64,000 bases of DNA, from assembly GCA_963702765.1 (NCBI GenBank), contig CAVPEB010000026.1:1-64000 (forward strand), given 5' to 3'. A program made the translations under genes and the position numbers. Of this stretch, positions 1-8,493 are shown in pieces (position 1 is the stretch's first letter; every line of letters begins with the position of its first letter). The notes under the pieces were generated by a model. That model made no database searches and had not been told where the DNA came from. It worked only from the letters and a program-made list of their open reading frames with translations. The stretch is from DATMNR01 sp963702765 (lineage in GTDB: Bacteria; Chloroflexota; Ktedonobacteria; Ktedonobacterales; Ktedonobacteraceae).

Positions 1-146
1 TCTGATCCTGCATTGGGCCTCCACATGCTGCCATCCCACAAACGCACAGCAAAATCGTACTGATGAGTCGAACCAAATAAGTCTTGAAGTAAAGAGACGG
101 TTGTTTGAAGTGCCTGTTCAGAGGTTTTTGCCGTTGAAGTCGCCAT
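1..146 (-). CDS. Partial class I SAM methyltransferase, cyclopropane-fatty-acyl-phospholipid synthase-like (N-terminus only)
   Basis: Only the first 48 codons are present; the gene leaves the window at its left edge. The ATG at 146 follows an AAGGAG Shine-Dalgarno site. The visible protein has a short polar lead, then an amphipathic helix and the string FAVRLWDGS. That string resembles the start of cyclopropane-fatty-acyl-phospholipid synthase-like methyltransferases, where an F-x-V-R-x-W-D-G-S segment precedes the SAM-binding domain. The SAM motif itself lies outside the window, so the function is inferred from this one motif. It is transcribed away from the zinc-ribbon gene, and the spacer of about 240 bases carries both upstream regions. 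Confidence 0.55.
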   Translation of the reverse strand, partial: MATSTAKTSEQALQTTVSLLQDLFGSTHQYDFAVRLWDGSMWRPNAGS

Positions 147-390
147 AGCTGCTCCTTAAGTAAATGGATAACACCACAAATGTTAGATGTGAACGCAATC
201 CGAATCACGTAGAGATGAGCTACATTCCTAATTTTGCTCGTCACAGTATATCATACTAAATATACAGATTGCCGAAGCTCTGGCAGAAGTGTAAGTATGA
301 ACCAGAAATATTTCACGTCATATGATTATGTGATACGATTTTTATTGGTTGATAGATTACAACAGTGCAAAAGAGGGGAAGCGATGCAGT

Positions 391-1038
391 ATGGAACAAC
401 GCATGTACCATGGCAACATCAATCCAGATGCTCTGGCAGATTATCTTGTGAACATGTTCAACCAGGGATATGGCGGCACAGCCGCGCAGAAAGTAGGTCA
501 GGGCAATCAGGTACTCGTACAGATTGGCCTTCTAAGTCACAGCGGGAGGCGCATCCGCCATAGTATCGGGGTGAGTATATTCAGAACATCCGATGGTGTG
601 AATGTTTCTACTGGTCAGGCAAACTGGTTCGATGATCCTGGCCTTGGAGGCAGCTTAATAGGAGCCTTATACTGGCCTCCACTTCTGCTTTTTCCCCTTG
701 CACGAGGCATCAACAACTATGCGTTATACCAGGATATCTGGCAAGCTATAGATACATACTGCGCTCAGGTAGGTGCAACTCAGGGTACTGTTACAACCGC
801 TCATGCTGTTTACTGTCATAATTGCGGTGTGGTCAACAATGAAGGAGACCAGATATGTAGAATGTGTGGTGCATCGCTTTATGCGCCACAACCACAACAG
901 GTGCAACAAGCTCCCCACTATCAACCACCTCCGCCTCCTCCTGGAGATGTGGTATGTCCCCGTTGTGGTCAGACAGTGAGCGCTGGCAACTTTTGTAACA
1001 ATTGTGCCGCGCCACTAAAGCCCACGTCAACGATCTGA
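391..1038 (+). CDS. Double zinc-ribbon protein with proline-rich linker
   Basis: Protein of 215 residues starting at the ATG at 391, preceded by AGAGGGGA about 11 bases upstream; a TTG 42 bases earlier keeps the frame open but has no ribosome site. The N-terminal half (about 1-140) is a compact domain with a hydrophobic, tryptophan-containing stretch near residues 88-106 that may contact a membrane or form a core. Two zinc ribbons follow: CxxC...CxxC near 144-168 (CHNCG, CRMCG) and a second pair near 187-208 (CPRCG, CNNCA), separated by a linker rich in Pro and Gln. Tandem ribbons of this kind usually bind protein or nucleic acid. The N-terminal domain is not recognised and the role is unknown. 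Confidence 0.75.
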   Translation: MEQRMYHGNINPDALADYLVNMFNQGYGGTAAQKVGQGNQVLVQIGLLSHSGRRIRHSIGVSIFRTSDGVNVSTGQANWFDDPGLGGSLIGALYWPPLLLFPLARGINNYALYQDIWQAIDTYCAQVGATQGTVTTAHAVYCHNCGVVNNEGDQICRMCGASLYAPQPQQVQQAPHYQPPPPPPGDVVCPRCGQTVSAGNFCNNCAAPLKPTSTI

Positions 1039-1519
1039 AACTTGCTTCTTACTCTACCATTTTTCCCCAATACAAAACCATAATGAGCGAATAAAGTTTC
1101 CCCTTTATCTATATTGATGACAAGCCGATGCCCACAATAGAGCAACCAGAGGATATAATTCTTCGGATTACTACTACTACTCTCTTCTCCGCCGATCACC
1201 GACAAACATTAGAAGAACATCTTTGCGATTCATCTGTAGGTGTCTACCACGCGATGCAGGCCGTGTATGGTCATGGAGTGGTACATTCTTTCCTCTACTG
1301 ACAATGAGGCTGGTAGTGGAACAGCGTGCGCAATGTGAAACGACACGTCATTACGTACGTCTTGTCTGTATTTTGTAGAAAAAGCAGTGGAATTTTTCGA
1401 GATTCAATGCATGCTTGTCTAGTATTGGTTGTGTTTGCAGTGATGGAATGTGGTGTGATATACTTAGATCTTCTGTAAGAAAGACAAGACCATCTATCCC
1501 AAGAAAGGAGACACGCCGT
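1039..1519. other. Intergenic region without supported gene
   Basis: About 480 bases. Open frames on either strand have skewed composition and no ribosome site. The last 20 bases hold the AAGAAAGGAG ribosome site of the next small gene. No hairpin or repeat was recognised. Confidence 0.5.
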
Positions 1520-1753
1520 ATGGAAGAGCAGACCATCTATCCAGTTGGCAGTCCGGTACACGTGACCAGTTACAGCCCTTTCCGGGGACTCAATGGGACG
1601 ATTCAAGCGGTTGATACCATTTCCGATGATGTTGAGGAGCCGTTTTGTTTTTACCTCGTTGATCTGGAGGGAACACAACTCAAGGAACCAATGTGGTTTG
1701 AATATGATGAGGTTGAATTGATTACCTCTTCGCTCGTTGCGCTTGAGGCATAA
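1520..1753 (+). CDS. Small acidic hypothetical protein, KOW/SH3-barrel-like
   Basis: Protein of 77 residues. The ATG at 1520 has AAGAAAGGAG 10 bases upstream, which decides the start; the frame is open 105 bases further upstream but without a ribosome site. The sequence alternates short beta-like stretches (PVHVTSY, NGTIQAVD, FCFYLVDLEG, EPMWFEYDEVEL) and is strongly acidic. This resembles small KOW/SH3-type barrels that bind nucleic acid or protein, but no diagnostic motif is present. An intrinsic terminator follows 30 bases after the stop, so it is probably a single-gene transcript. Function unknown. Confidence 0.7.
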   Translation: MEEQTIYPVGSPVHVTSYSPFRGLNGTIQAVDTISDDVEEPFCFYLVDLEGTQLKEPMWFEYDEVELITSSLVALEA

Positions 1754-1782
1754 GCCTTGCGCAAATCAGAAGTAAAAGCAAG

Positions 1783-1816
1783 TGGGTATCTCATATGGGA
1801 TACCCATTTTTCTTTA
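1783..1816 (+). terminator. Intrinsic terminator of the 77-residue protein gene
   Basis: Perfect 8-bp stem TGGGTATC / GATACCCA (1783-1790 with 1799-1806), an 8-base loop, then a T-rich tail. It sits 30 bases after the stop codon at 1753. Confidence 0.8.
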
Positions 1817-1849
1817 TCCCTTACCAGAACATCTTTTCCAATATACACG

Positions 1850-1944
1850 CATGGGCTGTCAGGAGACGCTGCGCTCAAAATTTCCGCTTACACAACCTCC
1901 CAGGTTGTGTGTAGACACTGCAATTTTGCTCTTGACAGCCCATG
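1850..1944. repeat. 95-bp nested inverted repeat (cruciform or structured RNA)
   Basis: Three nested perfect helices: outer 12 bp CATGGGCTGTCA (1850-1861) with TGACAGCCCATG (1933-1944); middle 7 bp CAAAATT (1876-1882) with AATTTTG (1922-1928); inner 8 bp CACAACCT (1891-1898) with AGGTTGTG (1902-1909), closed by CCC. Unpaired or weakly paired segments separate them. It could be a MITE, an insertion-sequence end or a small structured RNA. No poly-T follows, so it is not a simple terminator. The rest of 1817-2204 holds no supported gene. Confidence 0.7.
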
Positions 1945-2204
1945 CTCCAATACTCTTGAAAAACACCAATGCTCCCCAATGCCATGACGGGAAACCCTGC
2001 ACCCATCATGGCATTGACCCACCCACCGAATATCTTTTGTCAACGAACACAATTCTTGACATATATTGCAGCGTTACCACCAACGTAAAAGGCGAGGGGA
2101 GTGTTGCTGTTTTCGCTAACACAAAAGTAGGCTCACAGGTACAAGAGAATGAGTCCACACGTGCCCGCGATCCCACACATGTGAAGAGAAGAACCAGCGC
2201 AGGC

Positions 2205-2495
2205 TCAGGTTCGGGGAGGTGCGGAGCGGGCCATCTTCATCTCCAGAGAGCCGCCCAAGAATTGCAACGCCGCAAGCACCAGGAACCACGCTGCCAACCC
2301 GTAGCATTTGCGCCGATCGTGGCCAGTTTCCGCCTGACGACCGAGAGAGAGCAAAACGAGGCCGAGGGCAAGCGTAAAGCCGCCGGCAGCAAAGCGCACG
2401 CTCGCAACGGCACGGAGGTGGCGGTACTCCCATGGCAACATCGTGCGTCTCATGAGGGACTGCAAGGGCGTGGTGCTGTCATCTGGTGCGTGCAT
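2205..2495 (-). CDS. Small integral membrane protein, function unknown
   Basis: Protein of 96 residues. The ATG at 2495 is preferred because GGAGG lies 7 bases upstream; an in-frame ATG at 2513 would overlap that site. Two hydrophobic segments, about residues 35-52 (GGFTLALGLVLLSLG) and 66-84 (GLAAWFLVLAALQFLGG), are separated by a short charged loop, giving a two-helix membrane hairpin with a polar N-terminus. The stretch is more GC-rich than the flanks, like the neighbouring tnpB region. It lies about 100 bases downstream of another small gene on the same strand and may be cotranscribed. No family is recognised. Confidence 0.55.
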   Translation of the reverse strand: MHAPDDSTTPLQSLMRRTMLPWEYRHLRAVASVRFAAGGFTLALGLVLLSLGRQAETGHDRRKCYGLAAWFLVLAALQFLGGSLEMKMARSAPPRT

Positions 2496-2592
2496 CGGGA
2501 TGCCTCCTGCCATCTACGGTGCCGATTGTCCGGCACATGTCAAAGTGATAGCATATGCATGGCGGATCGTCAAGGGCGGCACTCGCCGTCTG

Positions 2593-2793
2593 TTAGGAAT
2601 GACGTTTCATCTTTGCTCGTTTCTGTTGCCTCACATGCATAATCTGAATCCTGTACCCTCTTGCTTGCCATTTCGTCTTGATCTTGGTTACCTGTGCATC
2701 GAGTTCTGCATGAGAAGACGCCTCCATGAGTGCAACAGAGAGCGCAGGCAGAGATTGAGGGTGCATCAGACGGTATGTGACGTGGTACTTCAT
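2593..2793 (-). CDS. Small basic hypothetical protein downstream of tnpB
   Basis: Protein of 66 residues starting MKYHVTYRLM. The ATG at 2793 has AGAAGGAAA just upstream, which favours it over an ATG 30 bases earlier. Composition is coding-like: a beta-type start, a central helix (ALMEASSHAELDAQVTKIK) and a Lys/Arg-rich tail. It begins 30 bases after the end of the decayed tnpB on the same strand, so it could be a passenger or simply a flanking host gene. Family and function are not recognised. Confidence 0.5.
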   Translation of the reverse strand: MKYHVTYRLMHPQSLPALSVALMEASSHAELDAQVTKIKTKWQARGYRIQIMHVRQQKRAKMKRHS

Positions 2794-2822
2794 CGTCGTT
2801 TCCTTCTGAGGAATGGAGGCCA

Positions 2823-4493
2823 CTACACAGCGTTCTTCTTCTTACTATCGTACCTTTTTGGAGTCGGAGACTGAGACTCTCCCGGCTCAAGCGCGGGAGG
2901 TTCTTGCTGCATCGCCAACGCTTCTCGCCTACCTCGTCGATAGACCAGCTCTTGTTGGGACTTGGCAAAACTTTGAGGCAGACGCGCTCCGGCGCGGGGG
3001 ATGCCCACGCTTCGGGGCAGCACCTGCCCCTCTTTCGCACGTTGGTGTAGTCGCTCCATCGCTGCCCGCAGGCGCGCCTCCGCACCCTCCCACTCGTCGT
3101 GGGCGATGGAGGGGATAGTGGTTGCCGGATCGAGAGAAGAGCCACCAGGCACGCAGAGTACAGGTCGCGCTGCACGGGGCCGATGCCGCAGGCGCAGTGG
3201 TGCCAGCGCTGCGAGAGCGGCTTTTTGGTATAGGTGTGGCAGCCGTGGCAGTACTGCGACAGTTTGGTGGTGCGCGTGGGGAACTCGTGCAGGGTGCCGC
3301 CAGTGTTTGCAACTGTGCGTCTCAGGTGATCTATCAGCATCCCCGGGGCACGCAGGCCCACGCTCTTGCCAAAGCGCTTCTGCCAGCCTTGGTACGAAAT
3401 CTTCTCGGTACGAATATCGTTGCCCACCGCCACAATCTGGTTGACGAGCCGGCCGTGCAGGCTCTTGCGATGGGCGACAAGCTTGCGTTCGTGGTGGGCA
3501 AGCCGTCGCCTGGTTGCATGGTAACCGCGGCTGTGCTTCCAGACCGAGGTGCGGCCTGAATGCCGCGCTTTTTGACGCGCCCTCGCTCGTCATAGTTTTC
3601 CGGGTTGTTGGCACGGCGCTGCCGATCCAAATGCCGTTCCAGCCGTCGCTTCTTACGGGCATCAGGTTTCAGTTCCTCGCATAGAGAGCAGAAGACGCGC
3701 CTTGCCATGCTGTGGTACCACCGCGAGCGTCGAAGGTCCCAGATCCAGCCCGATCACCTCGCTGCCTGGCCTGTTTTTCGGCTTCTGGTACGGGGTGCCC
3801 TCCAGGGCGAGCTGCACGTAGTAGCGCTCACCCTGGGCGTCCGCGCCTTGCGCTTTGGGGCCAGATGCCCTGCGACGCAGCAACCGGGCGTACTTGATGC
3901 GGTGCGAGAGCCCGTAGGTCACCACCGGGTCGCCCCAGTCGATCAGGGCCGGGATGCGGTCGGTGCCCCACAGCAGCCACCCCAGGTTTCCCTCCTGGGA
4001 GGGTTGGAGCACGAAAGCGCAGTCCCGTATCGTTGCGCTTGCCTTCCAGGCTGTCGAGGCCGCGCCCCCGGCTGCGAAAGCGCACGCGTTTCGCCTGGCC
4101 CAGGCACACCCGGTTGACGGCCCGGTAGGCGCGGGTGGCCAGGGTTTGCGCGGTCACCGCATCGAGGTGGTTAGCAAGCCAGGTGCAATTGGCTTCTTTC
4201 GCAAAGCTCTGCAGGGCATAGTCCGAAAAGCCGTAGGTGCGCCGCAGACGCGCGAAGGCCGCGCTGCGCTCAGACTTGTGCGCCCTGGGAATGGCGCGCG
4301 CCACCTGCCATGCCGGATCCGCCCGCATCCGACGCAAGCGGCTCATTGCCTCGCCAAGCAGCGCATTGTAGAGGCAGCGCCCCGCCTCGAAATGGGCGCG
4401 CAGGTGCCTGGCCTGCCCGGGATCGGCCGACAAGGGCAACTCGAGCAGGAAGGTGGGAGTCTTGCTCCTGGGCTTCTTCTCCTTCTTGTGCAT
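2823..4493 (-). pseudogene. tnpB: Decayed TnpB (IS200/IS605-type RNA-guided nuclease), at least four frameshifts
   Basis: Pieces of one protein of about 550 residues are spread over three frames. The N-terminus starts at 4493 (MHKKEKKPRSK) and runs to about 4020. The next frame covers about 4015-3710 and carries LDLGPSTLAVV, the RuvC-I Asp region. A third runs about 3710-3555 (ARKKRRLERHLDRQRR). A fourth runs about 3555-3120 with a zinc finger (CHGCH...CACG) and RDLYSA with the RuvC-III Asp. The last ends LEPGESQSPTPKRYDSKKK at 2823. The order RuvC-I, helical bridge, zinc finger, RuvC-III is that of TnpB. So many shifts mean decay rather than programmed frameshifting. The segment is markedly GC-rich compared with its surroundings, suggesting recent entry from another genome. 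No tnpA was found. Confidence 0.85.
2850..3010 (-). ncRNA. Possible omegaRNA/reRNA segment at the tnpB 3' end
   Basis: In IS200/IS605 elements the guide-RNA scaffold overlaps the 3' end of tnpB. Here a GC-rich hairpin CTCCCG (2879-2884) with CGGGAG (2894-2899) is followed on the minus strand by further GAGTC/GACTC pairing. Location and hairpin fit the family. The exact ends and any target-adjacent sequence cannot be fixed from one decayed copy. Confidence 0.3.
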
Positions 4494-5544
4494 AGCCGGC
4501 TTTCCCTCTTGATCTGTTCCTCAACGCTCTCACGGCAGACGGATGAGGCTGGCGTGATGTGCATGACGGCTTCGTGTCAGTTCACACTGCATCTCTCTAC
4601 TCATTCTTTGGCAGTGAGCGAAAAGTGGCAATGCCCGCTGATCTCCCATCGCCCGTTGCGGAACTCAGATGTACCAAGCACCGGGCTCCTACCTTTCCCA
4701 TGGCGCGGCCCGCGTTCGGTTCCTATCTTTGCATGCCCATCTGGTCCCACACTAGCGAGGGCTCTTCATCCCCTGGATAAATCACAGGGGCTTTCGAGCC
4801 TCGTTCTTGTAAAGATGTTGGGAAAAAGCAACAGACTTTGTATCGCTGATCTGGTTGGGAGTCTGTCATACGCTTGCTGAATACTGCCTGGAGAGCAGCA
4901 AGCCCAATCTTCTCCATCGTGATGCAGTTATTTTTTTGTGAACGCATTGGAAATGCTGCCTAAGATCAAGACTCCTATGACACTCAGGATAATGACTTCG
5001 ACTATGATATCCCTCCTTGCGATTGAGTACGTCTTGTTCCATCACCGACTACTCTGTACACGAATGGGGGAAAGGAAGGGATGAGAACAGCGATGGTTTT
5101 GCTCATGCGAAGCATTATCAAGAGCGGACTTGGGAATGGCCGCATCCGAATTTTTTCAACCGACGAGTGGCGCGGTGGAGAGTCCATCACAACAAAAGAT
5201 CACACCAAACCAGCAGGAAATCACCAAAGGTAAAGACCACGAAGCGCTTGCAAACTGCTTCCATAGAAGCAGTCTATCCCCATTTTCTTGGTTCTTTTCA
5301 GGATGTTTTTGGTTGGGAGGATATATAGTCCGAGACTATAACCGAAACTATAATATCTTTCGACAGCATGTTTAGTGTTTCGCACATTGTATTACCTCAT
5401 GCATTGTCGTTTTCACGGGGTCATGCATGTGACTTTTTTGCATATATGGGTAATATCACCATGCCTGCCACCTGTAACATGTGTTTCGTTTACCAGCAAC
5501 CAGAGAGCGTACACACGCAAGGTATGAGATGTTCAAATTAGTGC
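4494..5544. other. 1-kb region without supported gene; possible second IS605-type end
   Basis: No frame here looks like a protein. At 4770-4790 a hairpin CCCCTG...CAGGGG, with GAAAGC before it and a GATGAAGAG-like run after it on the minus strand, resembles the right-end hairpin of other IS605-family elements and may be a remnant. At about 5325-5341 lies the small palindrome TATAGTCCGAGACTATA, a possible operator. Nothing else was recognised. Confidence 0.4.
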
Positions 5545-5940
5545 TCAAAAGACCACAAACCAATCCACACCAAATTTGTCAGAAAAATCACCGATTCCTC
5601 CAAAAGGCTGCTCAGTTAAGGGGTGTCCAATCTTTCCACCTGCTGAAAGTTTGCTAAAAAGCGTTTCAGCTTCATCTTTGCTCGCGCATTCGAGTGTAAG
5701 CACCATAGTATTCCCTTTGATGAGGCCTTCTTCACCAACCATGTCTGAACCTAAAAGAACCATCTTTCCATGTTTGAGCTGCGCATGGAACAACTGGTCT
5801 TTTTTCTCCGGCATATATGCTGCCATCGGAGAATCCCCAACCTTGGTTATGGTCAGTTCACCATCTAAGCAGCGTTGGTAAAACGCAAATGCTTCTTTGG
5901 CATTCCCATTAAAGCGCAGGTACGAATGTATGAGTGCCAT
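5545..5940 (-). CDS. VOC-superfamily protein (PhnB/glyoxalase-like)
   Basis: Protein of 131 residues with the usual length and layout of the PhnB-like branch of the vicinal-oxygen-chelate superfamily: MALIHSYLRFNGNAKEAFAFY at the start, a central LFHAQLKHGKMVLLGSD strand pair, and an ending FSDKFGVDWFVVF typical of the group. Members bind small molecules or antibiotics, or are uncharacterised. The C-terminal DKFGVDW segment is the strongest signature. The ATG at 5940 has AAAGGCAG upstream. It is monocistronic here, facing the DUF1801 gene across a 260-base spacer. Substrate unknown. Confidence 0.85.
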   Translation of the reverse strand: MALIHSYLRFNGNAKEAFAFYQRCLDGELTITKVGDSPMAAYMPEKKDQLFHAQLKHGKMVLLGSDMVGEEGLIKGNTMVLTLECASKDEAETLFSKLSAGGKIGHPLTEQPFGGIGDFSDKFGVDWFVVF

Positions 5941-6038
5941 ATACTACTGCCTTTCATGCTATAAGCGTGATGCTTCAACTACTTCATTAGATAGTATTAT
6001 AACACCAGGAAGAAACCACAGCATTGGAGCGTATTCAC

Positions 6039-6077
6039 GGCACTTTTCACGGGTCTTTTTTTCGAGAGATGAGTACA
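6039..6077 (+). repeat. Direct repeat copy 1 flanking the DUF1801 gene
   Basis: About 39 bases starting GGCACTTTTCACGGGTC, then a T run and GAGATGAGTACA. A close copy lies at 6634-6671, on the other side of the 6200-6547 gene. Confidence 0.7.
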
Positions 6078-6199
6078 TGATGGTCCAGAAAAATGTTGTC
6101 TCTCAAATCGCGTTATTGTAGGTCGCTTATCCTCATTGCCTTCTAGTGCTAGAGATTGGATGAGAAACCAGCTCTTTGCGTGTATGGTATAGTACTTCT

Positions 6200-6547
6200 A
6201 TGACAGTAATAGATGACTATCTCACCAACGTTGAACCATCGAAAAGACAAGAGCTTGAGCGTATTCGCACGCTTGCGAAAAAGATTGTACCAGATGCAGA
6301 AGAAGCGATTGTCTACGGGATGCCGACACTCAAATATCAAGGCAAGCCGTTTCTTGGCTTTGACGCTCACAAAAATCATATTGGGATTTATCCCTATAGC
6401 AGTCAAGTGATAGAAGAACTGAAAGACCAACTGCATGAGTATAGCGTATCCAAAGGTGCTATTCGTGTTCCTCTCGATCAGCCAATTTCGGAAGAGATGC
6501 TCAAGCAAATCATTCAGCATCGACTGAAGCAGATCACGACCCCTTAG
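6200..6547 (+). CDS. DUF1801 (YdhG-like) family protein
   Basis: Protein of 115 residues covering one DUF1801 domain, the fold of YdhG and the frataxin-like iron chaperone Fra. Diagnostic pieces are DDYLTNVEPSKRQELERIR at the start, EEAIVYGMPTLKYQGKPF in the middle and HIGIYPYS. Family members have been proposed to bind iron or other small ligands. The start is the ATG at 6200, which has no clear ribosome site but a TATAGT box about 9 bases upstream, suggesting a leaderless transcript (inference). The gene lies between two direct repeats (6039-6077 and 6634-6671), so it may have been acquired as a unit. Confidence 0.85.
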   Translation: MTVIDDYLTNVEPSKRQELERIRTLAKKIVPDAEEAIVYGMPTLKYQGKPFLGFDAHKNHIGIYPYSSQVIEELKDQLHEYSVSKGAIRVPLDQPISEEMLKQIIQHRLKQITTP

Positions 6548-6633
6548 CTTCCTGCATATTCTTGTTGGAGTCACGTAGCTCTCAGCATGATGCAGGGAAG
6601 ACCTCTCCGCTTGCCATTTTCACAGCGATGGAA

Positions 6634-6671
6634 GGCACTTTTCACGAGTCTTTTTTCGTGAGATGAGTAAA
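6634..6671 (+). repeat. Direct repeat copy 2 flanking the DUF1801 gene
   Basis: GGCACTTTTCACGAGTC plus T run plus GAGATGAGTAAA, a near copy of 6039-6077. Within it TCACGA and TCGTGA can pair across the T run. 6548-6938 contains this repeat and no convincing gene; a 28-residue hydrophobic open frame at 6899 (MWIGLLFIVELLV) has a purine-rich leader but cannot be supported further. Confidence 0.65.
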
Positions 6672-6938
6672 TCATTGTTCACTGTCATACCACCAGAATA
6701 ATCGCCTTCATTTTCGTCAGAGGAATGCACTGCCTTCTATCACCAGCAACGCAGCATCCGCATGTGTGGAATGTGCCACGTTCAAGCTGTGGCATGGTTG
6801 ATGGTGTGGCAGCTTTGGTTTGTGCATACTTGAACTGTACAGAGAATCTTCATATTCGAGGTGTCACATCAAGAGGCAGGGGAAAGGAAACAAAACTCAT
6901 GTGGATAGGACTACTTTTCATCGTAGAGTTACTGGTGA

Positions 6939-7280
6939 TTGCTGCTTGCGTTAGTGCAGACATCACCCCTCCAGATCTCTTCTAATTTGCTCCACTCGAA
7001 TCAGCTTGCGAAAGATACATTGAGAGGAAGTGTTTCAGCGTACTGGTGGCTTCCTCTCGACAGTATTAGTTTCAGGGATCTAGTGAATGTGTTAATAGAC
7101 GTGGCGGAAAAGCCGTATGTCAACGCGGTTGCATACGAATTGCCCCATCAATCCTTTTTTAACTACCTCGCGGTTGACCTTGCCGAACTAAAAGCAATCT
7201 GTGAGGAACTAGCTACACTCTTTGGTCTTGCGCTACCAGTGAGGAATGCAAAGTCCTTCGTTCTTGCTCACCGGAAATGA
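6939..7280 (+). CDS. Doubtful hypothetical protein
   Basis: Open frame of 113 codons whose C-terminal two thirds look coding (FRDLVNVLIDVAEK, LAELKAICEELATLFGL). The start is only a TTG and there is no ribosome site, so it may be a remnant of a longer gene. It overlaps the end of the opposing small frame at 7213. Not recognised. Confidence 0.25.
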   Translation: MLLALVQTSPLQISSNLLHSNQLAKDTLRGSVSAYWWLPLDSISFRDLVNVLIDVAEKPYVNAVAYELPHQSFFNYLAVDLAELKAICEELATLFGLALPVRNAKSFVLAHRK

Positions 7281-7503
7281 AACATGTTAGCTCCCAGGAT
7301 GAGCACAATGATAGCAGGAGTAAAGCCATCCCGAAGGCTGCATACAACACGCGAAACACACGAAGAGGAGTAGTAGTCTTCAGTCGGCTGAGTTCCTGTT
7401 CTTTTTCCGATTGTGTATCCCATACATGTCTCTCTGATGATAAACGCAGACCTGCTTGCTTTCTCAAAGAGTGATCTGTGCTGTCAAGATCGGGTTTACC
7501 CAT
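7213..7503 (-). CDS. Possible small single-pass membrane protein
   Basis: Open frame of 96 codons with a polar N-terminal half (SEKEQELSRLKTTTPLR), one hydrophobic segment at about residues 50-70 (LYAAFGMALLLLSLCS) and a polar tail. The architecture is protein-like, but no clear ribosome site precedes the ATG at 7503 and it overlaps the end of an opposing frame. Function unknown. 7504-7781 contains no supported gene. Confidence 0.35.
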   Translation of the reverse strand: MGKPDLDSTDHSLRKQAGLRLSSERHVWDTQSEKEQELSRLKTTTPLRVFRVLYAAFGMALLLLSLCSSWELTCFISGEQERRTLHSSLVAQDQRV

Positions 7504-7781
7504 ATCGTGCTGAGCTAGCTTTTTTCAGTGATCAGAAATAACTCTTTCGGCCTTTCTCCTCATGGCTTCACACCCTTCATACCTTTGTCAAAGAGACTCT
7601 GTTGCCACATCTCATGTTCTCTTCTCTTTTCGTAAGCTGTGATACTGGTACGTGTGGAACGGAATAAGACCTCAAGCGAGGTCACATACAAATGGTTGAT
7701 GCTTGTGCCATGTGGTTGTGGGGTTGAATGGTGGTGGTAGGAGTGCTAAAATTACTGCCAAAATTACATCGAAGGTAAAAT

Positions 7782-8207
7782 ATGAAAATAACATTACAAC
7801 TAGCCGTTAACCAGCCAGCCGCTACCGTGTTCGACCAGATAGCCGATGCTCGAAATGAAGCCACCTGGAATAGTACCCTCACAGATTATAAACTGGTGAG
7901 CGAAGGACCAATCGGTAAGGGCTCAACCTTTACTTACAAAAATAGGGGCAACGAATTCACCTCGGTGCTCAGTGAGTACAACAAACCAGAGTCGCTGGCA
8001 TTTCAAGTACAGGGCAAGCCAATGGACATAATTGCCAGTGTACATTTTGTGGCAACCACCCCCAATTCTACTCAGGTAAACGCCACTTACGAACTGATGC
8101 CTAAGGGCTCAATGAAGTTGCTGCTACCCATTTTTGGGCCATTTCTTCACAAGTCTTTTGCAAAAGAGTTTGAAAACTTCAAGAAGTTCTCCGAGTCTCA
8201 AAAGTAA
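7782..8207 (+). CDS. SRPBCC-family protein (START-like ligand-binding fold)
   Basis: Protein of 141 residues starting at the ATG at 7782, with AAGGTAA a few bases upstream. The layout is that of the SRPBCC superfamily: an initial beta strand (MKITLQLAVNQPAATVFDQI), a helix with the ARNEATWNS element, then alternating strands ending in a long C-terminal helix (FLHKSFAKEFENFKKFSES). Members bind hydrophobic ligands in a deep cavity or act as cyclases. There is no catalytic signature and the ligand is unknown. A second SRPBCC gene lies at 9118-9573 on the other strand, with a decayed insertion element between them. Confidence 0.8.
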   Translation: MKITLQLAVNQPAATVFDQIADARNEATWNSTLTDYKLVSEGPIGKGSTFTYKNRGNEFTSVLSEYNKPESLAFQVQGKPMDIIASVHFVATTPNSTQVNATYELMPKGSMKLLLPIFGPFLHKSFAKEFENFKKFSESQK

Positions 8208-8328
8208 GCCACGACTCCCGTAGCTAGTTGGGGTACCAACGTTGGTGCATTTTTAGGCTGATTTACTGTATCTGTTGATTGGGCCGCCATATATCGAAAT
8301 CGATAAATCTGTAAAGGTGTAGGTGCTC

Positions 8329-8493
8329 ATGGCAGTAAAACTCTTCTTTTGCTACTCACATGAAGACGAACCCTTGCTCAATAAACTCAAATTGAGGTTT
8401 CTCCACTTTTGTGAAGTAGTAAAAATCTTAGATGAGACTATTCCAGAGCGAGAACCAAAGCATGCAGAAAATGACTTACACCCGGGAGTTTAA
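8329..8493 (+). pseudogene. TIR-domain gene fragment, truncated
   Basis: The ATG at 8329 opens MAVKLFFCYSHEDEPLLNK, the first beta strand and BB-loop entry of a TIR domain (F-x-S-Y/C-S-H-x-D/E). About 21 codons in, the sequence changes to unrelated residues and stops at 8491, just where a decayed insertion element begins. So an N-terminal TIR stub was left by insertion or recombination. The rest of the gene is not in the window. TIR proteins of this form occur in signalling and anti-phage defence. Confidence 0.55.

Noticed and set aside
2116..2433. Open frame of 105 codons on the minus strand
   Set aside because: It is the shadow of the membrane protein 2205-2495, with Cys/Arg-rich composition unlike a real protein.
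2823..4493. Programmed frameshifting in tnpB
   Set aside because: At least four shifts without slippery sequences at each point; decay is the simpler reading.
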